A stretch of DNA of 15,927 nucleotides, taken from positions 1-15,927 of the forward strand of contig CAZKTU010000144.1 of the NCBI GenBank assembly GCA_964555675.1, read 5' to 3'. Under the pieces are notes generated by a model. The model was not told the DNA's origin and ran no database searches. It worked only from the letters and a program-made list of their open reading frames with translations. The position numbers and the translations under genes are program-made. Positions 6,974-13,682 of this stretch are shown one piece after another. This stretch comes from CAIWXH01 sp964555675. Its GTDB lineage: Bacteria > Chloroflexota > Chloroflexia > Chloroflexales > Chloroflexaceae. Every line of letters begins with the position of its first letter. Within the stretch, counting starts at the first letter, position 1.

Positions 6974-7001
6974 TTGACGAACATCTGTGCGTTAGTATGG
7001 C
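6974..7001 (+). promoter_or_regulatory. Candidate imuA promoter with embedded SOS (LexA-type) box
   Basis: TTGACG (6974-6979) and TATGGC (6996-7001) are separated by 16 bases. Between them, 6978-6991 reads CGAACATCTGTGCG. This fits the Bacillus-type LexA/DinR box CGAAC-N4-GTTCG with a single mismatch in the right arm (GTGCG). A repressor bound there would cover the space between -35 and -10. SOS control of imuA/imuB/dnaE2 is established in several bacteria; its occurrence here is inferred from this site. Confidence 0.55.
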
Positions 7002-7039
7002 GCTCCACCCGTCGCCGTGCCCGTTCTGGAGAGTGTCTG

Positions 7040-7755
7040 ATGGAGCCGTCCTCGCTCGACGATCTGGTCGATACGCTGCGCCGGCGCTATGGCTCGCGCG
7101 CCGCCGCCCGAGGCGACAGCCTACCCGCGCCCGCGCGGCCGCTCACCCTGCCGACCGGCGTGCCCGAGCTCGACGCGGCCCTGCCCGGCGGGGGCCTGCC
7201 GCGCGGGGGCCTGACCGAGCTGATCGCCGCTCGCTCGGCCGGCGGCACCAGCCTGGCCCTGCGCGTGGTCGCCCAAGCCCAGCGGGCAGGGGCGCTGGCC
7301 TGCTGGCTCGACCTGGGACACAGCTTTGCGCCCGCGGCCGCCGAAGCCGTGGGGGTCCGGCTCGACGCCCTGGCGGTCGCCCGACCGGCGAATGGGGCCG
7401 AGGCGGCCATGGCGCTGCACACCCTGCTCGCCCGGCGGGCCGTGAGCGCGCTGGTGGTCGATAGCCTGCCGCGCTGGGTGGCGATGGAGGGCGGGGCGGC
7501 GGCCTTGGGGGGCCTGCTGCGGCTGCTGCCGCGCCTACTGGAGGGCTCGGGCTGCGCCCTACTGGTGCTCAACCCGCTGCCGTCGGGGCTGCTGCCCGAG
7601 CCGGCCTGCGCACCGGGGCACACCCTGGCCCCCGTGGCGGCCCTGCGGCTGCGCCTGGCCCACGCCGGCTGGCTGCGCGCCGGGCCGGCCATTGTCGGCT
7701 GTGCCGCTCGTATTGACATAAGTATACCGCCCTTTAGCGAGCCCGCGGCGAGCGT
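7040..7755 (+). CDS. imuA: ImuA, RecA-like mutasome accessory protein (3' end lost in gap)
   Basis: There are 238 complete codons before the N run. ATG 7040 is chosen over an in-frame upstream start because GGAGAG lies six bases before it. The RecA/ImuA fold is visible: LPTGVPELDAALPGGGLPRGGLTELI (38-62), a degenerate Walker A region AARSAGGTSLAL (63-74) without the usual Gly-Lys pair, a Walker-B-like SALVVDSL (136-143), and the late strand IVGCAARIDI (218-227) equivalent to RecA VVG..TRV. ImuA proteins are typically degenerate RecA paralogues that act with ImuB and DnaE2 in induced mutagenesis. Most of the fold is present, so only a short C-terminus is probably missing. The last about 15 codons before the gap are unusually AT-rich (two ATA, one TTT). 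Identification rests on both the fold and the neighbours. Confidence 0.8.
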
Positions 7756-7855
7756 NNNNNNNNNNNNNNNNNNNNNNNNNNNNNNNNNNNNNNNNNNNNN
7801 NNNNNNNNNNNNNNNNNNNNNNNNNNNNNNNNNNNNNNNNNNNNNNNNNNNNNNN
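7756..7855. other. Assembly gap (100 Ns)
   Basis: Exactly 100 Ns, the usual placeholder for a scaffold gap of unknown size. The left side is in the imuA frame and the right side is in the imuB frame, so the gap hides the imuA stop and the imuB start. Confidence 0.97.
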
Positions 7856-8628
7856 GCCGCGTCGGCGTCGCGCCCGCCCCGACCCTGGCCCGCCTGGCCG
7901 CAACGCTGGCCGCCCCAGACGCGCCCCTGGTGCTCGCGCCCGCGGCCGTGGGCGCGGCCCTGGCCCGCTGCCCCGTGGGCTGGCTCGCGCCGCTCGCGCC
8001 CGAGGCCCTGGCCCTGAGCGGGCTGGGCCTGCACACGCTGGCCGACGTGGCGGCCCTGCCGGCGGCGGCGGTGAGCGGACGTTTCGGCCCCGCGGCCCTG
8101 GCGGCCTGGCGCGCGCTCCACGGCGACGAGGCGCCCCTGCTGCCGACGCCGGCGCCGCCGCGTCTGCGGGCCCGCCGCGCCTTCGCCGGCCCCCTGCTCG
8201 ACCGGGCCGCCCTCGAGTTGGCCATCGGCCGGCTCGCCGCGCGCCTGGCGACCGGGCTGCAGCGGCGGGGCCTCGCCGCCCGCGGCCTTGCCCTGCACCT
8301 GCACCCCGACCAGGGCCACCCCCACGTCGCGGGCCGCACCCTCGAGCGCCCCGCGGCCACGGCGGCGGCCCTGGGCCCGATCGCCATCGCCCTGATGGCA
8401 GCCGCCCTGCCCGACAAGGCCCTCGAGCGAGCGCCTGAGATCTGCGCCGTCGAGCTCATGGCGGGCGAGCTGCTGGCCCTGCGGGGCGAGCAGCTCACCC
8501 TCTTCGGGCCAGCCCCCGGCCTGCGCGCCGAGGCCATGGCCGCCTTCGACGACTTGGCCGCCCGCATGGGCCCGGGCGGGCTGCTGCGCCCCGGGGCGGC
8601 GGGGCTGGCCCCCTGGGGGGCGCCGTGA
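7856..8628 (+). CDS. imuB: ImuB, Y-family polymerase-like mutasome scaffold (5' end lost in gap)
   Basis: 256 residues remain, in the frame starting at 7858. They cover the end of the palm (VGVAPAPTLARLAATLA), a thumb/helix-hairpin-helix region (LSGLGLHTLADVAALPAAAVSGRFGPAALAAWRALHGDE) and the little-finger domain (RRAFAGPLLDRAALELAIGRLAARLATGLQRRGLAARGLALHLH). The order and wording match DNA polymerase Y-family ImuB proteins. The segments where active Y-family enzymes keep catalytic carboxylates fall in the gap, so inactivity (usual in ImuB) cannot be checked. GEQLTLFG, with QLTLF at 8491-8505, matches the beta-clamp binding consensus QLxLF and sits where ImuB carries it. ImuB proteins usually have about 400-500 residues, so roughly 150-250 are missing. 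The final TGA overlaps the next start by four bases (GTGA). Confidence 0.88.
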
Positions 8629-8879
8629 CCCACAGCTGGCCCGACGGGCTGCCCCTCGAGGCCGAGTGCGACGCCCTCGGTGCGCCCGCGCGCCTGCGCC
8701 TGGGGGGGCGCTGGCACAGCGTGGCCGAAGTGACCGCCCGCTGGCGGGTGCGGCGGCGCTGGTGGCGCGGCGAGCCCTGGCGCGAGTATGTCACCGTCGC
8801 GACCGCCAGTCGGCTGCTCGTCACCTTGCGGCGCGACCTGCCCGCAGGGCCCTGGGCCCTGGTGGCGCTCCATGACTAG
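8625..8879 (+). CDS. DUF6504-like small protein of the mutagenesis operon
   Basis: The product is 84 residues. It begins at GTG 8625, overlapping the imuB stop (GTGA), which indicates translational coupling. The sequence pattern (PARLRLGGRWHSVAEVTARWRVRRRWWRGEPWREYVTVAT..LLVTLRRD..GPWALVALHD) fits DUF6504, small proteins that, to my recollection, are often found beside imuB/dnaE2 or within other repair clusters. The composition is Trp/Arg-rich with alternating strands, suggesting a small beta-barrel that could contact nucleic acid or a partner. No function is established. The family call rests on recalled similarity; the coding call rests on the tight overlap and conserved-looking aromatic/Arg pattern. 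Confidence 0.75.
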   Translation: MTHSWPDGLPLEAECDALGAPARLRLGGRWHSVAEVTARWRVRRRWWRGEPWREYVTVATASRLLVTLRRDLPAGPWALVALHD

Positions 8880-9002
8880 AGGCTACGCCCCCTCGACCCC
8901 CAAGGTGTGGCTGTGCTGTCAGGCATCTTGTGCACCCACCAGGGACGGACGCAGCTCCGCCAGGGTGCGGGGCGCCAACATGCAGCTCCCCAGGCGGCAT
9001 GA

Positions 9003-9061
9003 CCGCACGGCAATGCGGGCTGGCAGAGCTAGCTCTTTTTGGGGTCCAGGGGCGGAGCCCC
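9003..9061 (+). terminator. Hairpin series with a T-tract in the imuB-dnaE2 spacer
   Basis: Three short perfect inverted repeats follow one another: 9003-9018 (CCGCA/TGCGG), 9025-9036 (AGAGCT/AGCTCT, directly continued by Ts to 9040) and 9049-9061 (GGGGC/GCCCC). The second resembles a weak intrinsic terminator on the plus strand, the only hairpin in the window followed by a T run. It may partly separate imuAB from dnaE2. The remainder of 8880-9002 holds no gene that I can support. Confidence 0.35.
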
Positions 9062-9078
9062 GGCGGGGGAGGGTGTTG

Positions 9079-9100
9079 GGAGGGCCGGCGGCGGCCCTCC
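9079..9100. repeat. GGAGGGCC hairpin in the dnaE2 leader
   Basis: The arms GGAGGGCC and GGCCCTCC pair perfectly around a 6-base loop. It is related in core sequence to the hairpins at 2888-2908 and 13631-13654. No T-tract follows. Confidence 0.5.
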
Positions 9101-9123
9101 TGACAAAAGCGGGGGCCTGGGGA

Positions 9124-9152
9124 TGCTACCCCTGGCTGCACCTGGGGTAGCA
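9124..9152 (+). promoter_or_regulatory. Hairpin that pairs the dnaE2 Shine-Dalgarno region
   Basis: TGCTACCCC (9124-9132) and GGGGTAGCA (9144-9152) are perfectly complementary over 9 bp, with an 11-base loop. The right arm contains the only good ribosome binding purine run (GGGG, 5 bases before the start) and ends immediately before the GTG at 9153. In RNA this would mask the initiation site. An alternative in-frame ATG at 9123 sits one base before the left arm. Confidence 0.55.
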
Positions 9153-12100
9153 GTGAGCACCTACGTCGAGCTCCACTGCCACTCCGCCTACAGCCTGCTC
9201 GACGGCGCCTCGACGGTCGAGGAGTTGGTCGCCCAGGCCGCGGCCCTCGGCATGCCCGCCCTGGCCCTCACCGACCACGACGCGCTCTACGGGGCCGTGC
9301 CCTTCGTCGAGGCCGCGCGCGCCGCCGGGGTTGCCCCCATCCTCGGCGCCGAGCTGACCATGGAAGACGGCTGCCACCTGACCCTGTTGGTCGAGGCGGC
9401 CGCCGGCTGGCGCAACCTCTGCCACCTCGTCACCGCGGCCCAGGCCCGCGCCCCCAAAGGCCGCGCGGCCCTGCCCTGGGCCGAGCTCGAGGCCCGCGCC
9501 GAGGGCCTGATCTGCCTGAGCGGCTGCCGCCAGGGCCCCCTGGCCGCCGCCCTGCTGCGCTGGGATCGCCAGGCCGCCTTCAGGGCCGCCCGCCGCCTGG
9601 CCGCGGCCTTCCCGGGCCGGCTCTACGTCGAGTTGCAGCACCACCTCGGCCCCGACGACGCCGTGCTCGTCGACGACCTGCACCGCCTCGCCGGCTACCT
9701 CAAGCTGCCCAGCGTGGTCACCAACAACGTCCACTACGCCCGCCGCGAGGGCCGCCGGCTCCACGACACCCTGCGCGCCATCGCCGCCCGCGCCAGCCTC
9801 GACGCCGCCGAGCCGGGGCTGCGCCCCAACGACGAGTGCTACCTCAAGCCCCACTGGCGTCTGCGCCCGCTCTTCACGCTCTACCCCGAGGCCCTGGCCA
9901 ACACCATGCGCATCGCCGAGCGCTGCAGCTACCAGCTCCAGTTCGGCCTCCAGGACCTGCCGGCCTTCCCCACCCCGCCCGGCTGCGACGCCGCCGGCTA
10001 CCTGGCGCATCTATGCGCCGCGGCCCTCCCCGCCCGCTACGGCGAGGGCGCCGCGGTCGCCTGGGAGCGCCTGCGCTACGAGCTGGGCGTGATCGGGGCC
10101 GCGGGCATGGCCAACTACTTCCTGATTGTCTGGGACATCGTGCGCTTCGCGCGCAGCCAGAGCATCGGCATCCAGGGGCGCGGCTCGGCGGCCAACTCGC
10201 TGGTCGCCTACCTGCTCGGCATCGGGCCGATCGACCCTCTGCGCCACAACCTGGTCTTCGAGCGCTTCCTCAGCCCCGAGCGCCCGGTGCTGCCCGACAT
10301 CGACCTCGACGTAGACGCCGTCCGCCGCGAGGAGGTCATCCAGTACCTCTACACGCGCTACGGCCAGGGCCATGTCGCCCTCGCCTGCACCTTCATCACC
10401 TTCCAGGCTCGCAGCGCCCTCAACGACGTCGCCAGAGCCCTCGGGGTCGAGCCGGCCCTCGTCCGCCGCCACGAGGCCGGGCTGGCGGGGCCAGACGACT
10501 CGGACGAGGCCCTGAGCCTCGTCCTCGAGCTGTGCCGGCAGGTCCACGGCCTGCCGCGCCACCTCGGGCAGCACAGCGGCGGCATGATCGTGATGGGTCC
10601 GCCGATCGCCGAGCGCGTGCCCGTCGAGCCCACGGCCATGCCCGGCCGCACCGTCACCCAGTGGGACAAGGAGGCCCTCGAGACGGCCGGACTGGTCAAG
10701 ATCGACGTGCTGGGCCTGCGGGCCCTCTCGGCCATCGCCGAGGCCGAGGCGAGCCTGCGCGCCCAGGGCCTGGCGCCGCTCGACCCCGAGCGGTGCGCCT
10801 ACGACGACCCCGCGATCTACGCCATGCTCGCCGCCGGCGACACGGTCGGGATCTTCCAGGTCGAGAGTCGGGCCCAGGCCAGCGTGCTGCCGCGCCTGCG
10901 CCCCGCCTGCCTCGACGACTTGGTGGTGGCCGTCTCGCTGATCCGCCCCGGCCCAGTCCAGGGCCAGATGGTCCACCCCTACCTGCGCCGCCGCGCCGGC
11001 GAAGAGCCGGTGCGCTACCTGCACCCCCGCCTCGAGCCGGCCCTGCGCGACACCCTGGGCGTCATGCTCTTCCAGGAGCAGGTGCTGCTGGTGGCCCGCG
11101 ACGCGGCGGGGTGGCCCGCTGGCCGCGGCGAGCTGCTGCGCCGGGCCCTCGCCAAAGGCGACGAGCGCGCCGCAGCCGTCTTGCGCGAGCAGTTCCTCGC
11201 GGGGGCCGGCGAGCAGGGCCTCGACCCGGCCACCGCCGAAGCGGTCTTCGCTCAGATCGCGGGCTTCGCCGGCTACTCCTTCCCCCGCAGCCACGCCGCC
11301 GCCTTCGCCACCCTCGTCTACCGCCACGCCTGGCTCAAGCGCTACGCGCCCCTGCCCTTCTACATGAGCCTGCTGAACAACCAGCCCATGGGCTTCTGGT
11401 CGCCCGCCGTGCTGGTGGGCGACGCCAAGCGCCATGGCGTGCGCTTCCTCGGTGTTGACATAAACACCGGGGGCGAGCGCTGTGCGCTCGAAGACGGGGC
11501 CATCCGCATCGGCCTGGGCTATGTCGGCGGCCTGGGCGAGAGCGGCGTGGCGCGCCTGCTGGCCGCCCGCGCAGAGCGACCCTTCGCCGACCTGCGCGAC
11601 CTCTGCCGGCGCACCAGGCTGCCGCGCGCTCTGATCGAGCGCCTGATCCTGGCCGGGGGCCTCGACGGCTTCGGCCGCCCGCGGCGCGATCTGTTGTGGG
11701 AGCTGGGGGCCCTGCGCTACGAGGCCGACAGCCTCGACCTCGAGCTGCCCCTGCCGCCGGTCAACCTCGCGCCCCTGACCCACTGGGAGCTGCGGCGTCA
11801 GGAGGAGGCCGTGCTGGGCCTGACCGTGGGCGAGCACAGCTTCGCGCCCCTGCGAGCCTGGCTGGCGGGACAGGGCATCAGCAGCAGCAGGGCCCTGCTG
11901 CGGGGCGAGGGCGGCGCGCGCGTCGAGACGGCCGGCCTGCTGGTGGTGCGCCAGTCGCCGCCCACGGCCAAGGGCCACGTCTTCCTGACCCTCGAGGACG
12001 AGCACGGGCTGATCGACGTCATCCTGCGCCCCCGCGTCGCCGAGCGCTACAGCGCCGTGATCGGGGCGGGCGTCGCCCTGCGCGTCGTCGGCATGCTCCA

Positions 12101-12182
12101 GCGCGAGGGCGCCGCCGCCAGCGTCCTGGCCTGGCACCTCGAGCCCCTGCGCGTGCCAGGTCAGTCTCTCTCTATCCATTAA
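9153..12182 (+). CDS. dnaE2: DnaE2, error-prone DNA polymerase III alpha-subunit homologue
   Basis: 1009 residues from GTG 9153, a usual DnaE2 length. The product begins MSTYVELHCHSAYSLLDGAS as DnaE2 proteins do. ATG 9123 would add ten residues and cannot be excluded. The PHP domain (1-270) has HCHS (8-11) and LTDHDALYG (39-47). The polymerase core has GRGSAANS (342-349), catalytic D382 and D384 in LPDIDLDVD, HSGGM (474-478), and D518 in VKIDVLGLRAL as the third carboxylate. A late helix-hairpin-helix region is followed by an OB fold ending TAGLLVVRQSPPTAKGHVFLTLED, the DnaE2 hallmark. The tau/clamp tail of DnaE1 is absent. It carries out translesion synthesis with ImuA and ImuB. Its 273-base separation from the DUF6504 gene and its paired start site suggest separate control. 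Confidence 0.95.
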   Translation: MSTYVELHCHSAYSLLDGASTVEELVAQAAALGMPALALTDHDALYGAVPFVEAARAAGVAPILGAELTMEDGCHLTLLVEAAAGWRNLCHLVTAAQARAPKGRAALPWAELEARAEGLICLSGCRQGPLAAALLRWDRQAAFRAARRLAAAFPGRLYVELQHHLGPDDAVLVDDLHRLAGYLKLPSVVTNNVHYARREGRRLHDTLRAIAARASLDAAEPGLRPNDECYLKPHWRLRPLFTLYPEALANTMRIAERCSYQLQFGLQDLPAFPTPPGCDAAGYLAHLCAAALPARYGEGAAVAWERLRYELGVIGAAGMANYFLIVWDIVRFARSQSIGIQGRGSAANSLVAYLLGIGPIDPLRHNLVFERFLSPERPVLPDIDLDVDAVRREEVIQYLYTRYGQGHVALACTFITFQARSALNDVARALGVEPALVRRHEAGLAGPDDSDEALSLVLELCRQVHGLPRHLGQHSGGMIVMGPPIAERVPVEPTAMPGRTVTQWDKEALETAGLVKIDVLGLRALSAIAEAEASLRAQGLAPLDPERCAYDDPAIYAMLAAGDTVGIFQVESRAQASVLPRLRPACLDDLVVAVSLIRPGPVQGQMVHPYLRRRAGEEPVRYLHPRLEPALRDTLGVMLFQEQVLLVARDAAGWPAGRGELLRRALAKGDERAAAVLREQFLAGAGEQGLDPATAEAVFAQIAGFAGYSFPRSHAAAFATLVYRHAWLKRYAPLPFYMSLLNNQPMGFWSPAVLVGDAKRHGVRFLGVDINTGGERCALEDGAIRIGLGYVGGLGESGVARLLAARAERPFADLRDLCRRTRLPRALIERLILAGGLDGFGRPRRDLLWELGALRYEADSLDLELPLPPVNLAPLTHWELRRQEEAVLGLTVGEHSFAPLRAWLAGQGISSSRALLRGEGGARVETAGLLVVRQSPPTAKGHVFLTLEDEHGLIDVILRPRVAERYSAVIGAGVALRVVGMLQREGAAASVLAWHLEPLRVPGQSLSIH

Positions 12183-12272
12183 GGAAAAAGCTCTGCCGGA
12201 TTGTGGGAAACTGTGGTAGCATACGGACGACTTAACGTCTGCGCCTATGGGCGCCTATGACTGGAGACCACG

Positions 12273-13535
12273 TTGACGGACGAGAGACCCGACAGCACCG
12301 CGCCGGGCGCCGGTGGCACGCCCCCCGATCAGATTCCTGAGGAGCCGTCCCGCGAAGACGCCGCCTCATACGAGACGTCCGCCGAAGACCCTGGCAGGGA
12401 CGAGCCGCCGGCCGGGGCTCGGATCTACGATGACGCCGACGCGCCCGCCGACGCGGCCGACACGGCCGCCGCCGACGAGGCCGCCGAGCCCGAGGACGAC
12501 GGCCGCCGCCGCCCGCCCCTGGCCATAATCATCGGCTCGGTGCTGCTGCTCGCGGTCATCGGCGCCGGCCTGGCCTTCCTGCTGCCCTCGGGCCCCGTGC
12601 GCGAGGCCGACCAGCTCATCCCCAGCTCGCCGCCCGTCACCGGGCAGCCCGCCGCCGAGACCGGCGGCCAGGCGACGGTGCCCACCGCCCTGCCTCTGCC
12701 CGAGGCCACCGGCGAGTACAGCAGCACCGAGGTGATCGTCCAGATCGGCGAGGGCGGGGTCACCCGCGGCGACTTCGTGCGCCAGTACCAGCCCGGCCAG
12801 GACCCGGCCGAGCTGCTCAACCAGCTGATCCAGATCGAGCTGGTCGTCCAGGAGGCCGCCGCCGAGGGCGTCACCGGCGATGCCGCCGCCGTCGAGGAGC
12901 AGGTCGCCCAGATCAAGGCCTCGCAAGCCGGCGGCGACGACGCCCAGTTCGCGCTCTTCCTCGACCAGGCCAGGGTCGGCAACGAGGACAACCTGCGCCG
13001 CTTGCTCGAGCGCGACAGCATCCTCGAGCAGATGATCCTGCGCCACACCACCGCCGAGCAGGCCCGCGCCCGCCACATCCTGCTGGCCACCGACGCCACC
13101 ACCGACACCGCCCAGCTCGACCAGGTCAAGACCGAGGCCGAGGCTCTGCTGGCCGACATCGAGGGCGGCGCCGACTTCGCGGCCCTCGCCGCCGAGCGCT
13201 CGGACGACCCCGGCTCCAAGGAGACCGGCGGCGACCTGGGCTGGGCCCCGCGCGGGCTCTTCGTCGGCCCCTTCGACGAGGCCGTCTTCAGCATGAAGGC
13301 CGGCGAGCGCCGCCTGGTCCAGACCCAGTTCGGCTGGCATATCATCGAGCTGGTCGACGAGCCCGTCATGCGCCCCTTCGAGAGCGCCGACCTGCTCCAG
13401 ACCCCGCCCGGCCAGCAGGCCTTCGCCGAGTCGTTCATCCCCTGGATCGACGAGCTCCAGAAGCAGGCCGAGGCCGACAATCGGATCACCATCGTCGTCC
13501 CGGCCGAGCAGCTCGTCACCCCGGCCGGCTCGTAG
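12273..13535 (+). CDS. Membrane-anchored parvulin-type peptidyl-prolyl isomerase (PpiC/SurA-like)
   Basis: 420 residues from TTG 12273, which has GGAG six bases upstream. The nearest ATG (12257) is out of frame. Residues 1-80 are acidic and Pro/Ala-rich, predicted disordered and cytoplasmic. Residues 83-105 are a single membrane helix (LAIIIGSVLLLAVIGAGLAF). Residues 153-255 are a SurA_N-like helical chaperone region, starting with IVQIGEGGVTRGDFVRQY. The rotamase domain covers 264-362 (ARARHILLATDA; GADFAALAAERSDDPGS; GGDLGWAPRG; FGWHIIELVDE). The family isomerises Xaa-Pro bonds and helps fold exported proteins. Relevant clients could include the secreted proteins nearby, but that is inference. 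It is probably monocistronic: 90 bases follow dnaE2, and a weak TAGCAT (12217-12222) may be its -10. Confidence 0.9.
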   Translation: MTDERPDSTAPGAGGTPPDQIPEEPSREDAASYETSAEDPGRDEPPAGARIYDDADAPADAADTAAADEAAEPEDDGRRRPPLAIIIGSVLLLAVIGAGLAFLLPSGPVREADQLIPSSPPVTGQPAAETGGQATVPTALPLPEATGEYSSTEVIVQIGEGGVTRGDFVRQYQPGQDPAELLNQLIQIELVVQEAAAEGVTGDAAAVEEQVAQIKASQAGGDDAQFALFLDQARVGNEDNLRRLLERDSILEQMILRHTTAEQARARHILLATDATTDTAQLDQVKTEAEALLADIEGGADFAALAAERSDDPGSKETGGDLGWAPRGLFVGPFDEAVFSMKAGERRLVQTQFGWHIIELVDEPVMRPFESADLLQTPPGQQAFAESFIPWIDELQKQAEADNRITIVVPAEQLVTPAGS

Positions 13536-13548
13536 CAGGCGCCCAACC

Positions 13549-13566
13549 CTGACAGGCACCTGACAG
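13549..13566. promoter_or_regulatory. Pho-box-like direct repeat (CTGACAG-GCAC-CTGACAG)
   Basis: Two identical 7-base half-sites are 11 bases apart. On the minus strand it reads CTGTCAG-GTGC-CTGTCAG, the same layout as the site at 6953-6970. It lies 14 bases after the isomerase stop and about 117 bases before the lipoprotein start, in inverted orientation relative to that gene. GGTAAT (13570-13575) is a possible adjacent -10. Confidence 0.4.
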
Positions 13567-13630
13567 TCTGGTAATGCGCCCCCCGGCGCCTTGCCCCATA
13601 GGGAACAGCAGGGCCTGTGGCTCGTTGATC

Positions 13631-13654
13631 ATGGAGAGGCCCTGGCCTCTCCAT
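13631..13654. terminator. Perfect 11-bp hairpin between isomerase and lipoprotein genes
   Basis: The arms ATGGAGAGGCC and GGCCTCTCCAT pair perfectly around a 2-base loop, 28 bases before the lipoprotein ATG. It may end the isomerase transcript or form a stable 5'-leader hairpin for the lipoprotein. No T-tract follows. It shares the GGCC-loop-GGCC core with other spacer hairpins here. Confidence 0.5.
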
Positions 13655-13682
13655 TGCTCATGCTGCCCCTCGCGGAGGCCCT

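Noticed and set aside
8916..8933. Possible third Pho-box-like site (CTGTCAG followed by CTTGTGC)
   Set aside because: The second half-site needs an inserted base and does not match at the required 11-base period.
9039..9152. Upstream extension of dnaE2 from GTG 9039
   Set aside because: The extra residues encode hairpin DNA, have no similarity to DnaE2 N-termini, and the conserved start motif begins right after GTG 9153. ATG 9123 is kept as an alternative.
11455..11470. TTGACATAA flanked by inverted GGTGTT/AACACC in dnaE2, echoing TTGACATAA in imuA
   Set aside because: In dnaE2 it encodes the conserved GVDIN motif in normal frame, so protein constraint explains it; two copies of nine bases with different flanks are weak evidence.
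10011..12179. Long minus-strand open frame of 722 codons opposite dnaE2
   Set aside because: It is a mirror of the GC-rich dnaE2 codons; its translation is low-complexity Gly/Ala/Gln/Val without any fold, while the plus frame is a clear polymerase.
12257..12272. ATG 12257 as start of the prolyl isomerase
   Set aside because: It is out of frame with the isomerase; TTG 12273 is in frame and has GGAG at six bases.
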